A DNA stretch of 6,545 bases, taken from positions 1 to 6,545 of the forward strand of contig CADBNG010000362.1 in the NCBI GenBank assembly GCA_902795985.1, in the 5' to 3' direction. Below the pieces are notes generated by a model that made no database searches, was not told the origin of the DNA, and saw nothing but the letters and a program-made list of their open reading frames with translations. Shown here one piece after another: positions 1-5,947 of this stretch. Position 1 is the first letter of the stretch, and each line of letters opens with the position of its first letter. A program made the position numbers and the translations under genes. The DNA is from an uncultured Lachnospiraceae bacterium. Its GTDB lineage: Bacteria > Bacillota_A > Clostridia > Lachnospirales > Lachnospiraceae.

Positions 1-1927
1 CGTTGAAGCCGAGGCGGTTGGCCTCGTAAATATTCGTGGCGGTCAGGCAGTCGCCGATCTGATAGAACAGCGGGGCCGCCTGCGCGAAGGCTGCCGCCTC
101 TTTCTGGCGTCCCTTCAGGCCTGCCGCGATAACCACCTGGTCTGCCGGGAAGAACACTTCGCCGTCCGGCCCTTCGCAGGTCACGCCATTCTCGTCGATC
201 TTCACGGCCCTCGTGGACGTGTGCGTCTCCAGGCCGTTCCGTTCGATCTCCGCGAGCACGCCGACTTCGTGGACGGAATTGTCGCCGCAGTTCAGTTTAT
301 CCAGCATCTCGACGACCACGACGTCCTTATCCATGTTCTTCAGATAGATGCCCAGCTCGAGGCCTACGAGGCCGCCGCCCAGAATCACGGTCTTTCCGGT
401 CAGTTCATCGCCGCGGGTATAGGCTTCCACCGCGCCAAGGACGTTCTTCCCGTCTACGCCGGGGATCGGCGGGATCGCCGGGTCGGAACCGATCGCCGCG
501 ATGACCGCGTCAAACTTCATCTCTTCCGCCTGCTCCGGCGTCATCGCCGTATTCAGAAGCACTTTCACACCGGCCTCTTCCACGCGGCGGATCTGATTCT
601 GAATATACTGATGAAGATGAATCTTGAACGGCACCTTTTCTTCACAGAGCAGAACACCGCCGAGGCGGCCGCTCTTCTCGGCCAGGGTGACAGTATGTCC
701 GCGTTTCGCTGCCGTTATGGCCGCCTGCATGCCCGCGATACCGCCGCCGATGACCAGCACATTTTTCGGTTTCGTCACCTTCAACGGCTCAACGGTGTAC
801 TCACGCTCGCGTCCGATCTCGGGATTGATCGAGCAGCAGTACTGTCCCGTCTGCATGAGCCGGGAGAAGCAGTAGCTGCAGCGCAGGCAGCGGTTGACCT
901 CCTCGTCCCTTCCGGTCTGGGCCTTCAGCGGCATGTCCGGATCCGCGCAAAGTCCGCGCGCAAGGTTCACGATATCCGCCTTCCCGCTCGCGATGATCTC
1001 CTCGAGCATGGCCGGGTCGGAAAGCGCGCCGACCGTACCGACTTTACTGTATTTGATGTGCGGCTTGATCGCTGCCGCGTATTTTACGTTCACGCCGTCT
1101 TCCAGGAACATGCTCGGATGCGTGATCGTCATCACCGTGCCGGCGATCGCGCTTCCCACGGAAACGTGGATGATATCGGCATAGCCGTCCAGCGATTTCG
1201 CGATCTCAATGCCGTCGTCGACCGTGTAACCGCCCTCCGCGCATTCCGATCCCGAGATCCTCACTTCGACCACCAGGCCGCGTGCCTGCTCATGGATGCC
1301 GTTGCAGATCTCCCGGACGATGCGCGCGCGGTTCTCCGTGCTGCCGCCCCAGCGGTCCGTACGGGTGTTGAACGTCGGAGAAAGGAACTCGTGCAGCAGC
1401 CAGCCGTGGCCCGCATGAAGGGTCACCATGCCGAACCCGCAGATCTTTGCCCATTTCGCATGCTCGATAAACGAGTGGATCGTTTCCACGATCTGCTCGT
1501 CGGTCATGGGCAGAGCATGGTTTCCGCGGAAATTGGCTTCAACCGGCCCGTAGATCTGGTGTCCCTCATCGGCGGACTTGTCCGCGAACACACCGCTGTG
1601 AAGCAGCTCGACGGAGGGAACACAGCCATGCCGGCTGATGGCATTCGTATAATACTTGAACCAGGAATAGCCGCGGTGGTTATTCAGATTCACAGGGAGA
1701 TCCCCGTAACTCAGGCCGGAAACCGGATCTATGTTGCGCGTGCCCATGCAGGTGGCCGCCGCGCCGCCGATGGCCTTCCGTTCATAATAGACCGTGAGCT
1801 CCGCCGTCGGATACTGATCCACGTCCAGATAAGAGGACCCCTGCGCCGAGGCGAAGATGCGGTTCTTGAAAACGGTATTCCGGACGATCAGCGGTTCAAA
1901 GAGGTGCGGGAATTTAAGAACGCCCAT
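1..1927 (-). CDS. Old Yellow Enzyme-type NADH:flavin oxidoreductase with 4Fe-4S cluster, copy B (3' end cut off)
   Basis: This is a large flavoprotein of the 2,4-dienoyl-CoA reductase / trimethylamine dehydrogenase branch of the OYE family. Such enzymes pass electrons from NAD(P)H through FAD and a 4Fe-4S cluster to FMN, which reduces an activated C=C bond; they are cytoplasmic. In the 642 readable codons I see the TIM-barrel start (MGVLKFPHLFEPL), the active-site segment HAGHGWLLHEFLSP near residue 171, NTRTDRWGGS, cluster cysteines CxxCxxC then CC near 347-365, a dinucleotide fold GGGIAG, a second GGGLVG, and QIGDC near the C-terminus. The ATG at 1927 is chosen because AAGGAG lies 7-8 nt upstream and the protein aligns with copy A from its first residue; another ATG at 1932 is out of frame. 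About nine residues and the stop lie beyond position 1, judged from copy A. It is 99 nt downstream of copy A and probably cotranscribed. The substrate cannot be read from sequence. Confidence 0.95.
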   Translation of the reverse strand, partial: MGVLKFPHLFEPLIVRNTVFKNRIFASAQGSSYLDVDQYPTAELTVYYERKAIGGAAATCMGTRNIDPVSGLSYGDLPVNLNNHRGYSWFKYYTNAISRHGCVPSVELLHSGVFADKSADEGHQIYGPVEANFRGNHALPMTDEQIVETIHSFIEHAKWAKICGFGMVTLHAGHGWLLHEFLSPTFNTRTDRWGGSTENRARIVREICNGIHEQARGLVVEVRISGSECAEGGYTVDDGIEIAKSLDGYADIIHVSVGSAIAGTVMTITHPSMFLEDGVNVKYAAAIKPHIKYSKVGTVGALSDPAMLEEIIASGKADIVNLARGLCADPDMPLKAQTGRDEEVNRCLRCSYCFSRLMQTGQYCCSINPEIGREREYTVEPLKVTKPKNVLVIGGGIAGMQAAITAAKRGHTVTLAEKSGRLGGVLLCEEKVPFKIHLHQYIQNQIRRVEEAGVKVLLNTAMTPEQAEEMKFDAVIAAIGSDPAIPPIPGVDGKNVLGAVEAYTRGDELTGKTVILGGGLVGLELGIYLKNMDKDVVVVEMLDKLNCGDNSVHEVGVLAEIERNGLETHTSTRAVKIDENGVTCEGPDGEVFFPADQVVIAAGLKGRQKEAAAFAQAAPLFYQIGDCLTATNIYEANRLGFN

Positions 1928-2003
1928 TTCATCACTCCTTTTTTAAAGTCTTTTGCCGGCCGAATAGTTCGCGCCATTATTATTTTCTGTTCCGTCCGCG
2001 TCC

Positions 2004-2031
2004 GGTAAAGCACTCCTTCCGGGCCTTTACC
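2004..2031 (-). repeat. Inverted repeat over the stop codon of flavoenzyme copy A
   Basis: The arms GGTAAAG (2004-2010) and CTTTACC (2025-2031) are exact reverse complements separated by 14 nt. The TAA stop of the upstream flavoenzyme lies inside one arm. On the minus strand no run of T follows, so it is not a standard intrinsic terminator. It could be a weak RNA stem that slows decay or separates translation of the two genes, or it could be chance. The rest of the 99-nt gap (1928-2026) holds only the AAGGAG ribosome binding site of the next gene and an A+T-rich stretch without a convincing promoter. Confidence 0.4.
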
Positions 2032-3985
2032 AGCGCGTACCGAGATCCATCGCGACATTGAAGCCGAGACGGTTCGCTTCGTAAATATTCTTCGCGGACA
2101 GGCAGTCGCCGATCTGGAAGAACAACGGGGCTGCCTGCGCAAACGCCGCCGCTTCCTTCTGACGGGCCTTCATGCCCGCGGCAATGACCACATGATCCGC
2201 CGGGAAGAAGACTTCGCCTTCCGGCCCCTGACAGGTCACGCCGTTTTCATCGATCTTCATCGCCTTTGTGGACGTATGGGTCTCCAGACCGTTCCGCTCG
2301 AGCTCCGCGTATACGCCAAGCTCATGGACCATATTGTCGCCGCAGTTCAGCTTCTCCAGCATTTCGACTACTACGACGTCCTTGCCCATATTCTTCATGT
2401 AAATGCCCAGCTCGAGGCCTACGAGGCCGCCGCCCAGGATCACGGTCCTGCCGGTCAGCTCCTCCGCATGGGTATAAGCATGGATCGCGGAAACAACGTT
2501 CTTTCCGTCCACACCGGGGATCGGCGGGACGACCGGATCGGAACCGATCGCCGCGATGATGGCATCAAACTTCATTTCTTCGGCCTGTTCCGGGGTCAGT
2601 TCGGTGTTCAGAAGCACTTTAATACCGGCCTCACCCACTCTGCGGGCCTGGTTCTGAATATATTCATGAAGGTGGATCTTGAACGGTACCTTCTCTTCAC
2701 AAAGCAGTACACCGCCCAGGCGGTCGCTCTTTTCCGCAATGGTCACTGTATGTCCGCGCTTCGCGGCCGTCAGTGCCGCCTGCATGCCCGCGATTCCTCC
2801 GCCGATGACCAGCAGGTTCTTCGGCTTCGTCACCTTCAGCGGCTCGGTCGTGTATTCACGTTCCCGGCCGATCTCCGGATTGATCGAGCAGCAGAACTGG
2901 CCCGACTCCATGACCTTCGAGAAGCAGTAGCTGCAGCGGAGGCATTTGTTGATGTCATGATCATTTCCGGTCCGCGCCTTCAGCGGCAGGTCCGGATCCG
3001 CGACGAGTCCGCGGGCGATATTCACGATATCCGCCTTCCCGCTCGCGATAATATCTTCCATCAGGGCCGGATCGGAAAGCGCGCCGACCGTACCGACTTT
3101 ACTGTATTTGATGTGCGGCTTGACCGCAGCCGCGTATTTGACGTTCACGCCGTCTTCCAGGAACATGCTCGGGGTCGTGACGGTCAGCACCGTCTCGTCG
3201 AACATCACGTGTCCCACGGAAACGTGGATGATATCGGGATAGCCGTCCAGCGATTTCGCGATCTCGATGCCGGTATCGATGTCATATCCGTCCTTCGAGC
3301 AGTCCGTGCCGGAAATACGCATTTCGACCACCATGCCGGGCACCTGCTCATGGATGCCTTTGCAGATCTCGCGGGCAAAGCGCGCGCGGTTCTCGATGCT
3401 GCCGCCCCACTGGTCCGTACGGGTATTGAACAGCGGGGAAAGGAACTCATGCAGCAGCCAGCCGTGGCCGGCGTGGATGGTAACCATGCCGAAGCCGCAG
3501 TGTCTGGCCCACTTCGCGCATTCAATATAGGCGTTGATCGTCTCGGCGATCTTTTCTTCACTCATGGGGAGGACATGGTAGCCGGCGTAATCTCCCTCTA
3601 CCGGTCCGTAGATCGGATGGCCCTCATCGGCGGACTTGTGCGAAAACGCGCCGCTGTGCTCCAGCTCGATGGAAGGAACCGCCCCGTGGCGGCTGATAGC
3701 GTTGGTATAATACTTGAACCAGGAATAACCCCGGTGGTTCGTCAGATCAATCCGGTTGTCCCCATAGTTCTGGCCGGAAATCGGATCTACGCTGCGCACG
3801 CCCATGCAGGTCGTGGCTGAGCCGCCGATAGCTTTACGCTCATAATAAACCGTCACTTCCGGTGTGGGGAACTGGTCCACGTCCAGATAAGAAGATCCCT
3901 GCGGAGAGGCAAAGATCCGGTTTCGGAAGACCGTTTTTCCAATGATCAGCGGTTCAAACAAATGCGGGAATTTCAAAACGCTCAT
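2027..3985 (-). CDS. Old Yellow Enzyme-type NADH:flavin oxidoreductase with 4Fe-4S cluster, copy A (complete)
   Basis: The protein has 652 residues, close to E. coli 2,4-dienoyl-CoA reductase (FadH). Residues 1 to about 340 form the FMN-binding TIM barrel, with the active-site segment HAGHGWLLHEFLSP at 171-184 and NTRTDQWGGS at 187-196. Cluster ligands are C348, C351, C354 and C366 (C365 is adjacent); the CxxCxxC spacing recalls trimethylamine dehydrogenase. The FAD fold starts at GGGIAG (395-400), the NADH Rossmann motif GGGLVG is at 518-523, and QIGDC (624-628) is the usual C-terminal FAD contact. Aligned to OYE1, H171 and H174 match the substrate-binding His/Asn pair, and W176 replaces the proton-donor Tyr. 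An in-frame ATG exists at 4135, but the start at 3985 has AAGGAGAG 5-6 nt upstream and aligns with copy B. The predicted reaction is NAD(P)H-dependent reduction of an unsaturated compound. Bile acid, flavonoid, enoate or acyl-CoA substrates are all possible and none is indicated. Confidence 0.95.
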   Translation of the reverse strand: MSVLKFPHLFEPLIIGKTVFRNRIFASPQGSSYLDVDQFPTPEVTVYYERKAIGGSATTCMGVRSVDPISGQNYGDNRIDLTNHRGYSWFKYYTNAISRHGAVPSIELEHSGAFSHKSADEGHPIYGPVEGDYAGYHVLPMSEEKIAETINAYIECAKWARHCGFGMVTIHAGHGWLLHEFLSPLFNTRTDQWGGSIENRARFAREICKGIHEQVPGMVVEMRISGTDCSKDGYDIDTGIEIAKSLDGYPDIIHVSVGHVMFDETVLTVTTPSMFLEDGVNVKYAAAVKPHIKYSKVGTVGALSDPALMEDIIASGKADIVNIARGLVADPDLPLKARTGNDHDINKCLRCSYCFSKVMESGQFCCSINPEIGREREYTTEPLKVTKPKNLLVIGGGIAGMQAALTAAKRGHTVTIAEKSDRLGGVLLCEEKVPFKIHLHEYIQNQARRVGEAGIKVLLNTELTPEQAEEMKFDAIIAAIGSDPVVPPIPGVDGKNVVSAIHAYTHAEELTGRTVILGGGLVGLELGIYMKNMGKDVVVVEMLEKLNCGDNMVHELGVYAELERNGLETHTSTKAMKIDENGVTCQGPEGEVFFPADHVVIAAGMKARQKEAAAFAQAAPLFFQIGDCLSAKNIYEANRLGFNVAMDLGTRW

Positions 3986-4089
3986 AATCTCTCCTTTCAG
4001 TGGCCGACACTTCCGGCAAACAATATTCCGGGTCTTGCTGGTTCTTACGGCATTACGGGCAGGCCCGTTCCGCCGATTTTCTATTTGAC

Positions 4090-4149
4090 GGTACCGAAAA
4101 CGCCGGGAGCCTTTCCCTCTCCAGGGCATTTTCATCCCGGCGGTAACCT
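4090..4149 (-). promoter_or_regulatory. Structured 5' leader hairpin of the flavoenzyme operon, possible attenuator
   Basis: On the minus strand CGCCGGGA (4142-4135) pairs perfectly with TCCCGGCG (4108-4101), and TTTT (4100-4097) follows directly. Inside is a small stem CCCT-GGAG-AGGG. An alternative, longer pairing joins GGT(T)ACCG (4149-4142) to CGGTACC (4096-4090), which would place the T-tract in a bulge. The two forms share bases and so are partly exclusive. The structure starts about 10 nt after the predicted transcription start. It resembles an early attenuator or a regulatory RNA, but four T residues make a weak terminator and I could not match it to a known riboswitch class. Confidence 0.4.
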
Positions 4150-4159
4150 CTTAGGAAAA

Positions 4160-4188
4160 ATTATAGCTTTTCCCTGATTCTGTTACAA
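4160..4188 (-). promoter_or_regulatory. Predicted sigma-A promoter of the flavoenzyme operon
   Basis: The -35 box TTGTAA (4188-4183) and perfect -10 box TATAAT (4165-4160) are separated by exactly 17 bp. Transcription would start near 4153, giving a leader of about 168 nt to the ATG at 3985. This supports separate control of the flavoenzyme pair from the manganese-linked permease upstream. No operator palindrome is evident on the boxes themselves. Confidence 0.65.
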
Positions 4189-4354
4189 CTGACAATTTTT
4201 CTTTTCCGGCCGGACAACTGTTTTCTTATCCCTTCACCTGCCTTTTCCATGATCCGATCCTCCGAAAGTCTCCGGCCTGCAGCCGGCTTCCGGATCACTA
4301 TTCGCTTTTCCGCCGGCAAGCGGATCCTTTTCCGGGATCTTCTGCCGCCGGTTT

Positions 4355-5626
4355 CTATCTCCAGACAAGCCATAAATAAAGATAACCCACTATAACCGCG
4401 GTCAGTGTATAGGGAATGCCGATCCGCATGAATTCCCGGAAAGATACCTGATATCCTTCTTTTCTTAATATCCCGACCGCCGTAATGTTTGCGGATGCCC
4501 CGACCGGTGTAATGTTGCCGCCTAATGTCGCGCCGGTAAGCAGGCCGAAATACAGAAGATACGGTTCCATCCCCAGTGAGGCGGTTACCGCCGTCAGGAC
4601 AGGCAGCATTGTGGCCACGTAAGGAATATTATCCACAAATGCGGAAATCAGGACCGATCCCCAGACCACAATGGTAAATAACAGGAAAATGCTGTTCCCG
4701 CCAAACTTTACGATCAGCTTCGCAAAGTCATCAATAATTCCGACGTTGGTCAGGCCGCCGATCACGATAAACAGTCCGAGCAGGAGGCCCAGCGTTTCAA
4801 AGTCCATGTTCCGGAGCGCCGCAACTGCGCCGTCCGCTTTTCTCCTGCGGATGAAATCCACCAGAATGGTGACGACGGCCAGCGAGCAGCAGATCATGCC
4901 GTTGATCGTCGCGGGAGTATCCGGAATAAAGGAGGCCGCAATCAGCGCCGCAACCATCAGAACCAGCATTACGGTCGGTATATAATTGCTGACCGCCGTC
5001 CGGTCCGTTGATGAAACAGGGGTTCTGTCTTTCCGGAACAGGAACATCATGACAGGAATGGTGGCAAGCGCTCCAAGCTCTACCGCGAAAAAGATTCCCG
5101 GCCGCCCGTTCATCCAGAAAAAGTTCATGAAATTCATGTTCGCGTAGTCGCCCAGCATAATGGAGGTCGTGTCCCCTACCAGCGTCGCCGCGCCCTGCAG
5201 GTTCGACGAAACCGCTATGGAAAGGATCATTCCCACCGGATTCATTTTCAGTCTCCTGCAGACCGCCATTCCCACAGGCGCTACCATCAGCACCGTCGCT
5301 ACATTATCAATAAAGGCCGAGATCACGCCGGAAAACAGGGACATCAGTATGGTTACCCACATGACGTTTCCGGATTTTCCCAGAAGGATATCCGCTAAAA
5401 GGTTCGGCATACGGGATTCGATGAAGTAGTAAACGATGATCATGGTTCCCGCTATCATCATTAAAACATTCCAGTTGATAACGGACGCCAGCTGCGCCGG
5501 AGGCAATATCCCTGAAATCAGAAAGACCGCCGCCACGGACAGCGCGTACAAAGGCCGGAACCGGGGCTTCGCGATCATAAGGACATACATTAAAACAAAA
5601 AGGATCAGAGCAAATATCTTCATCAT
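4355..5626 (-). CDS. ArsB/NhaD-type (ion transporter superfamily) membrane permease under a Mn2+ riboswitch
   Basis: This is a hydrophobic 423-residue integral membrane protein with roughly 10-12 membrane segments, starting at about 4-18, 26-45, 50-69 and 90-115 and ending with 402-421. It has the two-half layout of the ArsB/NhaD/SLC13-like superfamily. SAFIDNVATVLMVAP (103-117) in the first half mirrors SAFVDNIPYVATMLP (328-342) in the second; the re-entrant signatures are SSNLQGAATLVGDTTSIMLG (140-159) and GATLGGNITPVGASANI (365-381). Family members move arsenite, exchange Na+/H+ or carry organic anions. Here GDTTS replaces the common GDPPN, so the usual substrates should not be assumed. 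It follows a yybP-ykoY-type leader, pointing to manganese homeostasis, perhaps export; that role is inference. ATG codons lie at 5626 and 5623, and the weak GGTGG upstream is better spaced (6 nt) for 5623. An out-of-frame ATG at 5639 is unlikely to be used. No arsenic genes are nearby. Confidence 0.92.
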   Translation of the reverse strand: MMKIFALILFVLMYVLMIAKPRFRPLYALSVAAVFLISGILPPAQLASVINWNVLMMIAGTMIIVYYFIESRMPNLLADILLGKSGNVMWVTILMSLFSGVISAFIDNVATVLMVAPVGMAVCRRLKMNPVGMILSIAVSSNLQGAATLVGDTTSIMLGDYANMNFMNFFWMNGRPGIFFAVELGALATIPVMMFLFRKDRTPVSSTDRTAVSNYIPTVMLVLMVAALIAASFIPDTPATINGMICCSLAVVTILVDFIRRRKADGAVAALRNMDFETLGLLLGLFIVIGGLTNVGIIDDFAKLIVKFGGNSIFLLFTIVVWGSVLISAFVDNIPYVATMLPVLTAVTASLGMEPYLLYFGLLTGATLGGNITPVGASANITAVGILRKEGYQVSFREFMRIGIPYTLTAVIVGYLYLWLVWR

Positions 5627-5673
5627 TTTCCACCATCATTCTGCGGGTAACACCGTTCGGTATAGCGCCGGAT

Positions 5674-5714
5674 AAAAAAAGACTTTTACCACAACCAAAG
5701 CTGTGGTAAAAGTC
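5674..5714 (-). terminator. Intrinsic terminator of the riboswitch expression platform
   Basis: GACTTTTACCACA (5714-5702) and TGTGGTAAAAGTC (5693-5681) form a perfect 13-bp stem with an 8-nt loop, followed on the minus strand by seven T residues (5680-5674). It lies 47 nt before the permease start. Its 5' arm contains the 3' strand of the aptamer's closing helix, so terminator and closed aptamer cannot form together. This is the expected layout of a ligand-ON transcriptional riboswitch. Confidence 0.88.
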
Positions 5715-5801
5715 TCGCTGCCTCGAACAAATTCCGGGGATCTTCCAATCCCGTACTGACGAAATAAGTTACGCAGTTTGCGTCAGCTACTCCCTGATAC
5801 C
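5705..5801 (-). promoter_or_regulatory. yybP-ykoY: yybP-ykoY manganese riboswitch aptamer
   Basis: Read on the minus strand, the leader carries the conserved parts of this class in order. They are the loop GGGAGTAGC (5794-5786), a small hairpin ACGCA-AAC-TGCGT (5783-5771), the second Mn-binding loop CGTCAGTACG (5761-5752), the hairpin GGGAT/ATCCC (5752-5737) followed by CGG, and the 3' element AGCGAGAC running into TTTTACC (5719-5705). AAC..ATT (around 5770-5763) can pair with AAT..GTT as the helix supporting the second loop. Known members bind Mn2+ where the two loops meet and turn on metal export genes such as mntP and terC-family genes. The closing helix GGTATCAG/CTTTTACC has two central mismatches and looks weak. 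The assignment comes from remembered consensus, not a covariance model. It should sense Mn2+ and raise permease expression. Confidence 0.83.
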
Positions 5802-5808
5802 GTTCTTA

Positions 5809-5837
5809 AAAATAACACAAAGTATTTTCCCGGTCAA
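5809..5837 (-). promoter_or_regulatory. Predicted sigma-A promoter of the riboswitch-permease unit
   Basis: The -35 box TTGACC (5837-5832), a 17-bp spacer and the -10 box TATTTT (5814-5809) preceded by TG one base away (extended -10) make a good promoter. Transcription would begin near 5802, exactly where the first helix of the riboswitch begins. The -35 box sits 4 bp from the edge of the palindromic repeat element. Confidence 0.7.
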
Positions 5838-5841
5838 GATT

Positions 5842-5947
5842 CTGTCCCGAAGGGGACAGTCCCTTCCGGCCCCTGCTCCGTCCCTTTCGGGCCGGTGATC
5901 CGAGAGGGGGCGAAGGGGACTGTCCCCTTCGCCCCCCCTTTCGGATC
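5842..5947. repeat. Palindrome cluster, REP/MITE-like GGGGACAGTCCC element
   Basis: Three stems fill about 106 bp. CTGTCCC/GGGACAG (5842-5859) overlaps an alternative stem GAAGGG..CCCTTC (5849-5866). CCGGCCC (5866-5872) pairs with GGGCCGG (5889-5895). A near-perfect palindrome has 15-nt arms, GGGGGCGAAGGGGAC (5906-5920) and its complement (5922-5936) around one base, extended after a small internal loop by GATCCGA/TCGGATC (5897-5903, 5941-5947). The core GGGGACAGTCCC or its complement occurs at both ends. It reaches into the SRAP stop codon. No T-run follows on either strand, so a classic terminator is unlikely, though it could protect or stop the SRAP transcript. Similar cores recur as dispersed repeats in some clostridial genomes; membership in such a family is inference. 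Confidence 0.6.

Larger units (their letters stand above)
3986..4354 (-). other. Intergenic region between permease and flavoenzyme operon
   Basis: This 369-nt stretch separates the permease stop from the first flavoenzyme start. Near the permease end it is rich in CCGG and GGATCC half-palindromes (for example GATCC/GGATC on either side of a short A-rich loop), but I see no stem followed by a T-run, so no clear terminator for the permease. The middle holds a promoter (4160-4188) and the lower half a leader of about 170 nt. Besides the large hairpin there is a short stem ACGGGC/GCCCGT and a CCGG/CCGG pair before the ribosome binding site CTGAAAGGAGAG. No tRNA or other known RNA gene was recognised. 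Some read-through from the permease into the flavoenzymes is possible. Confidence 0.6.

Noticed and set aside
221..2008. Long open frame of 595 codons on the plus strand opposite flavoenzyme copy B
   Set aside because: It is antisense to a clearly conserved enzyme, its product has no recognisable domain and is rich in Arg, His and Asp as expected from reverse-complement codons, and the opposite strand of copy A shows the same pattern.
2192..3820. Long open frame of 542 codons on the plus strand opposite flavoenzyme copy A
   Set aside because: It is the same codon-bias shadow. Its similarity to the other antisense frame follows from the sense-strand duplication.
1..3985. Flavoenzymes as bilirubin reductase (BilR) or a bile acid 7-dehydroxylation enzyme (BaiCD/BaiH)
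   Set aside because: The HGDR-type motif I associate with BilR is absent (HAGHGW instead), and no other bile acid genes are in view. The substrate is left open.
3986..4135. 50-residue N-terminal extension of flavoenzyme copy A from an upstream ATG
   Set aside because: The extension is Arg-rich and unlike the family, has no ribosome binding site at that ATG, has no counterpart in copy B, and the start at 3985 has an excellent AAGGAGAG.
5307..5639. 110-codon minus-strand frame overlapping the permease start
   Set aside because: It is out of frame with the conserved permease, has no recognisable domain, and has no better ribosome binding site than the permease.
5674..5714. The hairpin with T-run as a plain terminator of the upstream SRAP gene
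   Set aside because: A separate promoter lies between SRAP and this hairpin, and its 5' arm is the conserved 3' end of the riboswitch aptamer, so it is better read as the riboswitch expression platform.
5897..5947. Large GC palindrome as an intrinsic terminator of the SRAP gene
   Set aside because: No T-run follows on the minus strand, and its multi-stem form with a repeated core fits a repeat element better.
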